5,359 bases of DNA. It comes from an uncultured Coriobacteriaceae bacterium. GTDB lineage: Bacteria > Actinomycetota > Coriobacteriia > Coriobacteriales > Eggerthellaceae. The position numbers and the translations under genes are program-made. The first letter of the stretch is position 1; each line of letters starts with the position of its first letter. Positions 1 through 4,524 of this stretch are shown piece after piece. The DNA lies in assembly GCA_900554945.1 (NCBI GenBank), contig USJN01000127.1, forward strand, positions 1-5,359. The letters are read 5' to 3'. Under the pieces are notes generated by a model. The model was not told the DNA's origin and ran no database searches. It saw only the letters and a program-made list of their open reading frames with translations.

Positions 1-18
1 GGGGATGTGCGAACCCAG

Positions 19-27
19 TGTTATCAT
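19..27 (+). promoter_or_regulatory. Extended -10 promoter of the amidohydrolase unit
   Basis: The sequence TGT-TATCAT is seen here: a TGn extension followed by a hexamer with one mismatch to TATAAT. Any -35 element would lie at or beyond the left edge of the window and cannot be judged. Transcription would begin near position 34. That leaves a leader of about 34 nt to the ATG at 68 but only about 4 nt to the ATG at 38, which supports the later start codon. Confidence 0.5.
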
Positions 28-53
28 ATCGTGACTAATGAAACCAAGGGCGA

Positions 54-59
54 GTGAGG
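54..59 (+). promoter_or_regulatory. Ribosome binding site deciding the amidohydrolase start
   Basis: GTGAGG lies 8 nt upstream of the ATG at 68. The in-frame ATG at 38 has no purine-rich Shine-Dalgarno sequence before it. The ten extra residues it would add have no counterpart in the usual start of this family, which begins directly with the first beta strand. Confidence 0.6.
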
Positions 60-67
60 CTCAAGCT

Positions 68-1423
68 ATGTTGTTGTGCGCACAATATGTTCTGCCCGTC
101 ACCTCCGACCCCATCGTCGGGGGCGCCGTTCTCGTTCGAGACGGACGAATTCGGGACATCGGCAAAACCGAGATGCTCAGGCTGCGCTATCCGGACGAAG
201 AGGTGCTCGACTACGGAACGGCCGCCATCATGCCCGGTCTGGTCGACCTCCACACTCATATGGAGAACTCGATCATGCGGGGCATCGTGCACGACGTACC
301 CTACATCACCTGGCTCGCTTCCGTCGCCGCCCTCTCCGCGAAGATGGAAGTGTCCGACTGGTACGACTCCGCCATCTTGGGCGGCCTGGACGCGCTTGCA
401 TCCGGCATCACCTGCGTGGCGGACATCACCACCACGGGTGCTGCCTGCACGGCGGCCCAGAAGCTCGGCCTTCGCGGCGTGATCTATCGCGAGGTGGGCG
501 TCATGGACAAGCGCCGCATCGACTACGCCATGCGCGCCGCCGAAAACGACATCATGCATTGGTCCCAGGAAGTGGATCCCGACCGCATCTCGATCGGCAT
601 CGCGCCCGCTCCCATCTACATGTGCCACCCCGCCGTGTTCGGCAGGGTCTCCGAGCTCGCCACGCGCGACGACCTGCCCGTGGCCATGCACCTTGCCGGC
701 AGCCGCGAGGAGTACTACTTCGTGAAGCGCGGCTCCTCGTCGTTCTCCGTGCACGGCGAGTCGGTCCGCCGCGGCTTCCTCGAGATCCCGCCTTGGCTCC
801 CGACGGGCGTTTCCCCTGTTCGCTATGCGCTGAACTGGGGCGCCTTCGAGTCTCCCAACGTACTCGCCGTCCACTGCGTGCACACCGACGAGGAGGACGT
901 GAAGAAGCTCAAGGAGTACAACGTGGCCATCGCCGTGTGCCCGCGCTGCAACGCGCAGCTCGGCATGGGCGTGGCGCCCGTCGACGAGTTCATGCGCGCC
1001 GGCCTGCGCGTTGGCATCGGCACCGACTCTCCCGCCGCCACCGACTCGACCGACATGCTCTCCGAGATGCGTCTTGGCATGCTTATACAGCGCGCTGTCA
1101 ACGTCGGGCGCTTCCTCGATTCCGAGTCGATGCTCGAGATGGCGACCATCGGCGGCGCCCGTGCGCTCAAGCTCGACGACGAGATCGGGTCGCTTGAAAT
1201 CGGCAAGCGCGCTGACATCATCGCGGTCGACCTTTCGAGCTCGCAGCAGTCGCCTTCGACAAACCCCGTCTCGGCAATGGTGAACACCTGCACCTCCGCC
1301 GACGTCATCATGACGATGGTCGACGGCAAGACGCTCTACGAGCGGGATAAATGGCACATCGACGTGGAGGTTGCCAAGCACATTGCCCGCGTCATCGAGA
1401 TCCGTGGAAAGCTGAGGCTGTAA
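68..1423 (+). CDS. Amidohydrolase-superfamily protein, ATZ/TRZ or aminofutalosine/SAH-deaminase-like
   Basis: This is a metal-dependent hydrolase of 451 residues, probably a cytoplasmic deaminase of a purine-like or nucleoside-like substrate. An N-terminal beta-sandwich strand pair (about 1-50) leads into the TIM barrel, and the C-terminal strands return at about 370-420 (the EIGSLEIGKRADIIAVDL block). Metal-site residues seen are H62 and H64 (LHTHM), H208 (MHLAG), H269/H272 (VHCVH) and D320 (GTDS). The pattern REE...KRGSSSF followed by SPVRYALNWG resembles aminofutalosine deaminases and related S-adenosylhomocysteine/methylthioadenosine deaminases. Several normally conserved residues differ. 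The Glu of HLAE is Gly211. The HAPYT motif reads PAPIYM (180-185). The HCPRSN motif reads VCPRCN (290-295). Substrate and even activity are therefore uncertain. The start was chosen by the ribosome site at 54-59; an ATG at 38 would add ten residues. The gene is first in a unit with the small membrane protein 3 bp downstream. Confidence 0.85.
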   Translation: MLLCAQYVLPVTSDPIVGGAVLVRDGRIRDIGKTEMLRLRYPDEEVLDYGTAAIMPGLVDLHTHMENSIMRGIVHDVPYITWLASVAALSAKMEVSDWYDSAILGGLDALASGITCVADITTTGAACTAAQKLGLRGVIYREVGVMDKRRIDYAMRAAENDIMHWSQEVDPDRISIGIAPAPIYMCHPAVFGRVSELATRDDLPVAMHLAGSREEYYFVKRGSSSFSVHGESVRRGFLEIPPWLPTGVSPVRYALNWGAFESPNVLAVHCVHTDEEDVKKLKEYNVAIAVCPRCNAQLGMGVAPVDEFMRAGLRVGIGTDSPAATDSTDMLSEMRLGMLIQRAVNVGRFLDSESMLEMATIGGARALKLDDEIGSLEIGKRADIIAVDLSSSQQSPSTNPVSAMVNTCTSADVIMTMVDGKTLYERDKWHIDVEVAKHIARVIEIRGKLRL

Positions 1424-1426
1424 CCC

Positions 1427-1636
1427 ATGGCCAAGAAATCCGGCAACAAGCAGCAGAAGCTGACGGCGCAGCAGAAAAGCGACCGCATCAAGGCGGCGAA
1501 GGAACGCGAGGCGCGCGCGCAAGCGCAACGGGAGCGCTCGGCTAAGATGAAGAAGATCTTCACCGTGGTCGTGTGTGTGATTCTAGTTCTGGCGCTCGGC
1601 ATTCCCACGATCGCGCTGTCCGTGCTCACGGCGTAA
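1427..1636 (+). CDS. Small basic single-pass membrane protein of unknown function
   Basis: I do not recognise this 69-residue protein. Residues 1-43 are very rich in Lys, Arg, Gln and Ala and look like a charged amphipathic or coiled-coil helix. Residues 44-66 form one hydrophobic segment (IFTVVVCVILVLALGIP...), followed by a very short tail. The positive-inside rule places the basic part in the cytoplasm. No cleavage site or lipobox is evident. GAGG at 1414-1417, inside the last codons of the amidohydrolase gene, sits 9 nt before the ATG. Only 3 bp separate the two genes, so translational coupling is likely. A strong terminator follows at once. The good ribosome site, the clean charged-then-hydrophobic architecture and the terminator just after the stop argue for a real gene. 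A membrane anchor or partner of the upstream enzyme is possible but unproven. Confidence 0.75.
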   Translation: MAKKSGNKQQKLTAQQKSDRIKAAKEREARAQAQRERSAKMKKIFTVVVCVILVLALGIPTIALSVLTA

Positions 1637-1642
1637 CGGTGG

Positions 1643-1690
1643 CAGCCGGGCAGTCTTGCGGCGAGCCGCAGGGCTGCCCGGCTGTTTTTT
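1643..1690 (+). terminator. Strong intrinsic terminator of the amidohydrolase unit
   Basis: An 11-bp perfect GC-rich stem (CAGCCGGGCAG at 1643-1653 with CTGCCCGGCTG at 1674-1684) is followed directly by six T residues (1685-1690). Inside it lies a second stem, TGCGG (1657-1661) with CCGCA (1666-1670), closed by a CGAG loop. It begins 6 nt after the stop codon of the small membrane protein. Confidence 0.93.
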
Positions 1691-1733
1691 CGTTTGAGGG
1701 GAACGTGCGGAAATCGTGGCGTGGTGCGCGGTG

Positions 1734-1742
1734 TGCTACCAT
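1734..1742 (+). promoter_or_regulatory. Probable extended -10 promoter of the tat operon
   Basis: TGC-TACCAT fits an extended -10 element. It lies between the upstream terminator and the TatB-like gene. No good -35 is seen at 16-18 bp (1714-1719 reads TCGTGG). The ten bases CTACCATAGA (1736-1745) recur exactly in front of hypA. GATAAT at 1760-1765 is a rival -10 with a better hexamer match but no better -35. Confidence 0.45.
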
Positions 1743-1801
1743 AGACCGCTGCTGTGCCCGATAATGGTTCGGTACGCGTGGCAACCCTTTCCGGTCTGTT
1801 C

Positions 1802-1812
1802 CTCCGAAGGAG
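1802..1812 (+). promoter_or_regulatory. Ribosome binding site of the TatB-like gene inside a small hairpin
   Basis: GAAGGAG (1806-1812) lies 6 nt before the TTG at 1819 and fixes that start. The bases just upstream (CTCC, 1802-1805) can pair with GGAG (1809-1812) across a GAA loop. This 4-bp helix would partly mask the site. It is weak and may be fortuitous. Confidence 0.6.
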
Positions 1813-1818
1813 TTAGTT

Positions 1819-2370
1819 TTGTTTGGCATAGGTGGATTTGAGCTTTTCCTCATTCTGCTGTTCGGTTTCCTTATCTTCGGCCCCGACAAGCTTCCCGCCA
1901 TGGCGAAGACGCTTGGCAAGGCCATCGCGAAGTTCCGCAGCGCCCAAGATGAGATGAACAAGGTCATCAAGGAAGAGAAGATCTTCGACCCCGACGCGGA
2001 AGACCCGTTCAAGAACCCTCTCGACGCGCTCGAGAAGATGGGCAACGCCGCAGAGTCGGGTGCGAAGAACGTGAAGAAGGCCGCAACGTCTACAGTGAAC
2101 GCCGCGAAGAACGCGAAGCAGGAGAGCTTCTCCGAGCGCAAAGCGCGCTACGACCGCGAGCGTGCTGCTCGCAAGGAGGCTGAGAAGGCCGAGGCCGAAA
2201 AGCAGGCGGCTGCCGATGCGGTCGCTGCGACCGCGGCACGCGCCGAGGCGAGCAAAGCCGACGCGAAGCCGACCGCCGATGAGCTCTACGGCAACGCCAA
2301 CGCATCTGAGAGCAAGGAAGCGAAGGCGGCTGCCGCCGACGCGGCTACAAGCGAAGAGAAGGGGGAGTAA
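1819..2370 (+). CDS. tatA/tatB: Twin-arginine translocase subunit, TatA/TatB family, TatB-like
   Basis: This membrane subunit of the Tat pathway helps export folded, twin-arginine-signal proteins across the cytoplasmic membrane. It has 183 residues and starts with TTG, giving the typical MFGIG opening; the ribosome site AAGGAG is 6 nt upstream. Layout: one short transmembrane helix (about 7-21), a G21-P22 hinge (FGPDKLP), an amphipathic helix (about 24-50) and a long charged tail. The tail is rich in Ala, Lys and Glu (about 75-183), probably helical or disordered in the cytoplasm. E8, G21 and P22 sit at the same positions as in E. coli TatB. With the length (E. coli TatB is 171 residues) this favours TatB over the shorter TatA. 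Because no second TatA/B gene is in the window, it may serve both roles, or a TatA may be encoded elsewhere. tatC follows after 3 bp. Confidence 0.92.
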   Translation: MFGIGGFELFLILLFGFLIFGPDKLPAMAKTLGKAIAKFRSAQDEMNKVIKEEKIFDPDAEDPFKNPLDALEKMGNAAESGAKNVKKAATSTVNAAKNAKQESFSERKARYDRERAARKEAEKAEAEKQAAADAVAATAARAEASKADAKPTADELYGNANASESKEAKAAAADAATSEEKGE

Positions 2371-2373
2371 GCG

Positions 2374-3153
2374 ATGCCTATCGGTCCTGCCCGAATGCCC
2401 CTTTTCGACCATCTGGGCGAGCTGCGCATGCGCCTTGTTCGTATCGTGGTCGTGCTGCTCATCGCCGTCTGCGTGTTCTATATGGCAACGCCGACGCTTT
2501 CGGTCATCCTGTTCGCGCCTATCTCGGAGTTTCTCCCCGAGGGATTCCAGCAAGGCATGTATACGACGCCCTTCGACGCGTTCGCAACGCGTTTCAAGCT
2601 GTCCTTCTGGGCATCGGTCGTCGCGTGCTCGCCTGTCATCCTCTGGCAGATTCTCGCGTTCTTCCTGCCGGCGCTCAAGCCTAAGGAGCGCAAGTGGTTC
2701 ATCCCGACGTTCGTGATCGCGGTGTTCCTGTTCATCTTCGGCACGCTGTTCTGCTACTTCATCATCCTGGACCCGGCGTTCCAGTGGCTCACCGACCAGG
2801 CGTACGGCATGAGCGCGCAAGTGCTTCCGCAGGCATCGTCCTACCTTGACATCATCATCAAGTTCGAAATCGGCTTCGGTTTCGCCTTCGAGCTGCCGGT
2901 CGTCGTGTTCTACCTGGTCATCTTCGACATCATTCCCTACAAGAAGATGCGTGGGCAGTGGCGCACCATCTACGTCGTGCTCATGGTGCTCTGCGCGATG
3001 ATCACTCCGGACGCGAGTCCTATCACGATGCTGCTCATGTTCGCTGCGCTCGTCGTGCTCTACGAGGCGTCGCTTCTGCTGGCGCGCATCGTGCTTTCGA
3101 AGCGCATTAAGAAGCAGAACGCCGAGCTTGCCGCGGAGGAAGCGGAGGACTAG
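2374..3153 (+). CDS. tatC: Sec-independent protein translocase TatC
   Basis: TatC is the core receptor of the Tat system and binds the twin-arginine signal peptide at the cytoplasmic face. This copy has 259 residues, the usual length. The N-terminal family signature FDHLGELRMRL (11-21) is present. Six membrane helices can be placed at about 22-40, 77-100, 112-132, 158-187, 198-211 and 215-238. The family's conserved first-loop block is seen as TTPFDAFATRFKLSF (64-78), followed by SPVILWQ. Two acidic residues known to matter in E. coli TatC have clear counterparts: E105 in KPKER and E173 in AFELP. The TPD block (211-213) precedes the last helix. The final 20 residues are charged and cytoplasmic. 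The ribosome site GGGGGAG (2361-2367) overlaps the end of the preceding gene, so the two are co-transcribed and probably translationally coupled. Confidence 0.97.
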   Translation: MPIGPARMPLFDHLGELRMRLVRIVVVLLIAVCVFYMATPTLSVILFAPISEFLPEGFQQGMYTTPFDAFATRFKLSFWASVVACSPVILWQILAFFLPALKPKERKWFIPTFVIAVFLFIFGTLFCYFIILDPAFQWLTDQAYGMSAQVLPQASSYLDIIIKFEIGFGFAFELPVVVFYLVIFDIIPYKKMRGQWRTIYVVLMVLCAMITPDASPITMLLMFAALVVLYEASLLLARIVLSKRIKKQNAELAAEEAED

Positions 3154-3177
3154 CTCGCTTCGCTTTGTTGATTCGGT

Positions 3178-3204
3178 TAAGGCCACTCGTCTAGGGTGGC
3201 CTTA
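3178..3204 (+). terminator. Hairpin terminator between tatC and hypA
   Basis: TAAGGCCAC (3178-3186) pairs perfectly over 9 bp with GTGGCCTTA (3196-3204), with a 9-nt loop. It begins 24 nt after the tatC stop. The bases after it (CGTATATATCT) are AT-rich but not a true T run, so termination may be partial and some read-through into hypAB is possible. It overlaps the hypA promoter region. Confidence 0.65.
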
Positions 3205-3230
3205 CGTATATATCTGCGTTCTACTACCAT
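3202..3230 (+). promoter_or_regulatory. Probable hypA promoter
   Basis: TACCAT at 3225-3230 is the likely -10. The best -35 candidate at 17 bp spacing is TTACGT (3202-3207), a poor match that lies in the right arm of the tatC terminator. The block CTACCATAGA (3224-3233) is identical to that before the tat operon. The predicted start of transcription is near 3237, giving a leader of about 47 nt. Confidence 0.45.
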
Positions 3231-3248
3231 AGAAGGCGGATGGACGGC

Positions 3249-3264
3249 GCGTCTGGGAAGACGC
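3249..3264 (+). other. Stem-loop in the hypA leader
   Basis: GCGTCT (3249-3254) pairs with AGACGC (3259-3264) across the GNRA-type loop GGGA. It lies in the predicted untranslated leader, about 10 nt before the G-rich ribosome site. It could stabilise the message or influence initiation. TTT follows, which is too short to call a terminator. Confidence 0.4.
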
Positions 3265-3283
3265 CTTTCGCGATGGGGGTTTC

Positions 3284-3664
3284 ATGCACGAACTGGGAAT
3301 CATGACGGGCGTCATCGAGGCTGCCGAGAAAGCTGCGCGCGATTCGGGCGCGACCCGTCTTCTGAAGGTTAACCTGTCGATCGGCGAGATGACCGAGGCG
3401 ATCGAGGATGCGCTCGTGTTCGCGTGGGAGGCCCTCACCGAGGACGACCCGTATGCGAAGGGCGCCGAGCTTGCCATTAACATGATCAAGCCGAAGAGCC
3501 GCTGCCTCGAATGCGGCGCCGTCTTCGAGCACGATAGGTTCCATATGTTCTGCCCGGAATGCGATGGGTTCGCAACCGAGCTTCTGTGCGGGCGGGAGCT
3601 GCAGATCGATTCGATCGAAGTCGACCTGCCCGACGATGAGGAAGGAGATTCCCATGAAGATTGA
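3284..3664 (+). CDS. hypA: Hydrogenase maturation nickel metallochaperone HypA
   Basis: HypA binds nickel and, with HypB, delivers it to the large subunit of [NiFe]-hydrogenases in the cytoplasm; in some bacteria it also serves urease. The product has 126 residues, slightly longer than the usual 113-118 because of an acidic, His-containing tail (DDEEGDSHED). The invariant N-terminal MHE is present, with H2 as the nickel ligand. This fixes the start at 3284 even though the ribosome site is only a G run (3275-3279). The zinc site is the two pairs C74/C77 (CLEC) and C90/C93 (CPEC). The end overlaps hypB by 11 bp. No hydrogenase structural gene and no hypC, D, E or F is visible in the window, so the target enzyme cannot be read from the local context. 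Confidence 0.96.
   Translation: MHELGIMTGVIEAAEKAARDSGATRLLKVNLSIGEMTEAIEDALVFAWEALTEDDPYAKGAELAINMIKPKSRCLECGAVFEHDRFHMFCPECDGFATELLCGRELQIDSIEVDLPDDEEGDSHED
3642..3647 (+). promoter_or_regulatory. Ribosome binding site deciding the hypB start
   Basis: AAGGAG lies 6 nt before the ATG at 3654, within the last codons of hypA. It shows that hypB starts here and not at the in-frame ATG at 3564, which would put 30 unrelated residues in front of the family's normal N-terminus. Confidence 0.85.
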
Positions 3665-4304
3665 TATGAAGCAGCCTATTCTCGATAAGAACGACGCCAT
3701 CGCGCGCGAGCTGCGCGAACGGTTCGCCGAGCACCACGTGTACGTGGTTGACCTTTTGGCGAGCCCGGGGTCGGGCAAGACCTCGACCATCTTGGCCACG
3801 ATTGACGCCCTACGTGATGAGTTCAACATCGCCGTCATCGAGGGCGATATCGCGAGCAGCGTCGACGCCGAGAAGATCAAGGCGCAGGGGATTGCCGCCG
3901 TGCAGATCAACACTGGTGGGGCGTGCCATCTGGAAAGCGCCATGATCAAGCGCGCCATCGACGTGCTCGACCTTGAGCGTCTCGACCTGATTATCGTGGA
4001 GAACGTCGGTAATCTCGTGTGCCCGACGGACTTCGATTTGGGCGAGAACGCCAAGGTCATGATTTTGTCGGTGCCGGAAGGCGACGATAAGCCGCTCAAG
4101 TACCCGGGCGTCTTCCAGGTTTCTGAGGCAGTCATCTTGAACAAGGTGGACACGATGCCGGTGTTCAACTTTAACCAGGAGGCTTTCGAGGAAAGCGTGA
4201 ACCAGCTGAACCCGCAGGCTCCTATCTTCCCTCTCTCCGCGACGACGGGCGAAGGCCTGGAGGCGTGGACGAGCTGGCTCGCTGAGCGCATCCGTAAGGC
4301 GTAA
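3654..4304 (+). CDS. hypB: Hydrogenase maturation GTPase HypB
   Basis: HypB is a SIMIBI-class GTPase that couples GTP hydrolysis to nickel transfer with HypA during hydrogenase maturation. The 216-residue product contains the P-loop ASPGSGKTS (36-44), the EGDIASSVDAEKI block (63-75), the G4 motif NKVD (163-166) and a G5-like SAT (195-197). The G-domain metal site is intact: C91-H92 in TGGACH and C123 in NVGNLVCP, matching the Cys-His and Cys ligands known in E. coli HypB. The N-terminal CxxCGC nickel motif of E. coli HypB and the His-rich stretch of rhizobial HypB are both absent. This is therefore the short form, which would depend on HypA or another protein for high-affinity nickel binding. 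The overlap with hypA and the strong ribosome site imply coupled translation. Confidence 0.96.
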   Translation: MKIDMKQPILDKNDAIARELRERFAEHHVYVVDLLASPGSGKTSTILATIDALRDEFNIAVIEGDIASSVDAEKIKAQGIAAVQINTGGACHLESAMIKRAIDVLDLERLDLIIVENVGNLVCPTDFDLGENAKVMILSVPEGDDKPLKYPGVFQVSEAVILNKVDTMPVFNFNQEAFEESVNQLNPQAPIFPLSATTGEGLEAWTSWLAERIRKA

Positions 4305-4306
4305 TT

Positions 4307-4336
4307 CGACCTGCGAGTGGGCAACCCGCGAGGTTG
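4307..4336 (+). other. Hairpin just after hypB
   Basis: CGACCTGCG (4307-4315) can pair with CGCGAGGTTG (4327-4336) with one bulged G and one G-T pair. It starts two bases after the hypB stop codon. No T tract follows, so it is not a standard intrinsic terminator. It could protect the 3' end of the hypAB message or act with the longer hairpin that abuts it. Confidence 0.45.
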
Positions 4337-4414
4337 AGGCCGCGGCCAGGGGCCTGTGCTCAAACGGTTCTCGCTGCGCTGCGGAACTGCGCGCGGAACC
4401 CCTGCCCGCGGCCT
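4337..4414 (+). other. Long GC-rich imperfect hairpin in the hypB-nadE gap
   Basis: AGGCCGCGG (4337-4345) pairs with CCGCGGCCT (4406-4414). After one C-C mismatch the helix continues with CAGGGG (4347-4352) and CCCCTG (4399-4404), giving 15 pairs in 16 positions. The apical part contains a second stem (4365-4370 with 4384-4389). Only TTT follows the right arm. It may act as an inefficient terminator for hypAB, as an RNA stability element, or as a dispersed extragenic palindrome. Nothing in it looks like a coding region or a tRNA. Confidence 0.55.
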
Positions 4415-4428
4415 TTCGAGTCGAAGGC
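4411..4428 (+). other. Alternative hairpin competing with the long hairpin
   Basis: GCCTT (4411-4415) pairs with AAGGC (4424-4428), extended inside by CG with CG (4417-4418 with 4422-4423) around one bulged T. It uses bases of the right arm of the 4337-4414 hairpin, so the two structures exclude each other. Confidence 0.35.
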
Positions 4429-4432
4429 GGAG

Positions 4433-4460
4433 TTCAACCTACGAGGCTTGAAGTTGCAAC
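4433..4460 (+). other. Small hairpin and 8-bp palindrome before the nadE promoter
   Basis: TTCAACCT (4433-4440) pairs with AGG-C-TTGAA (4444-4452) with one bulged C and an ACG loop. It is followed directly by the perfect palindrome GTTGCAAC (4453-4460). The palindrome lies about 20 bp upstream of the nadE -10 and could be an operator half-site or a distant -35 region (TTGCAA). Either role is a guess. Confidence 0.3.
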
Positions 4461-4478
4461 GCGTCTGAAACAATGGAC

Positions 4479-4487
4479 TGGCATACT
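4479..4487 (+). promoter_or_regulatory. Probable extended -10 promoter of nadE
   Basis: TGG-CATACT resembles an extended -10 (TGn plus four of six matches to TATAAT). No convincing -35 lies at 16-18 bp; TTGCAA (4454-4459) is 22 bp away, which is too far. Transcription from near 4494 would give a leader of about 30 nt that contains the strong ribosome site AAGGAGG (4514-4520), 4 nt before the nadE ATG. Confidence 0.4.
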
Positions 4488-4524
4488 TAGTCGCATCACG
4501 CGGATTGTTGCGCAAGGAGGCTCT

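Noticed and set aside
38..67. Earlier ATG for the amidohydrolase
   Set aside because: It lacks a ribosome site and lies only a few bases after the predicted transcription start. The ATG at 68 has a good site and fits the family's usual start.
35..1528. A 497-codon open frame on the minus strand across the amidohydrolase gene
   Set aside because: It mirrors the codon structure of a convincing + strand gene in GC-rich DNA. Its translation is a low-complexity Arg/His/Asp/Gly mix without a recognisable fold.
3168..3180. FNR-like site TTGAT-TCGG-TTAA before hypA
   Set aside because: Only the left half matches TTGATNNNNATCAA. The right half fails, and it overlaps the tatC terminator stem.
1813..3186. 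A 457-codon open frame on the minus strand across the two tat genes
   Set aside because: It is antisense to two well-identified genes and its translation is strongly Arg/Glu/Asp/Leu biased, as expected of a GC-rich shadow.
3564..3653. Earlier in-frame ATG for hypB inside hypA
   Set aside because: The added 30 residues are translated from the hypA zinc-motif region in another frame. A strong ribosome site precedes the ATG at 3654.
3224..4363. A 379-codon open frame on the minus strand across hypA and hypB
   Set aside because: It covers two unmistakable genes on the other strand, and its Ser/Arg-rich product matches no family I know.
4337..4414. tRNA, SRP RNA or other known RNA gene in the hypB-nadE gap
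   Set aside because: No T-loop GGTTCGA-type motif, CCA-type acceptor or SRP domain IV GGAAGG...GCAG pattern is present on either strand.
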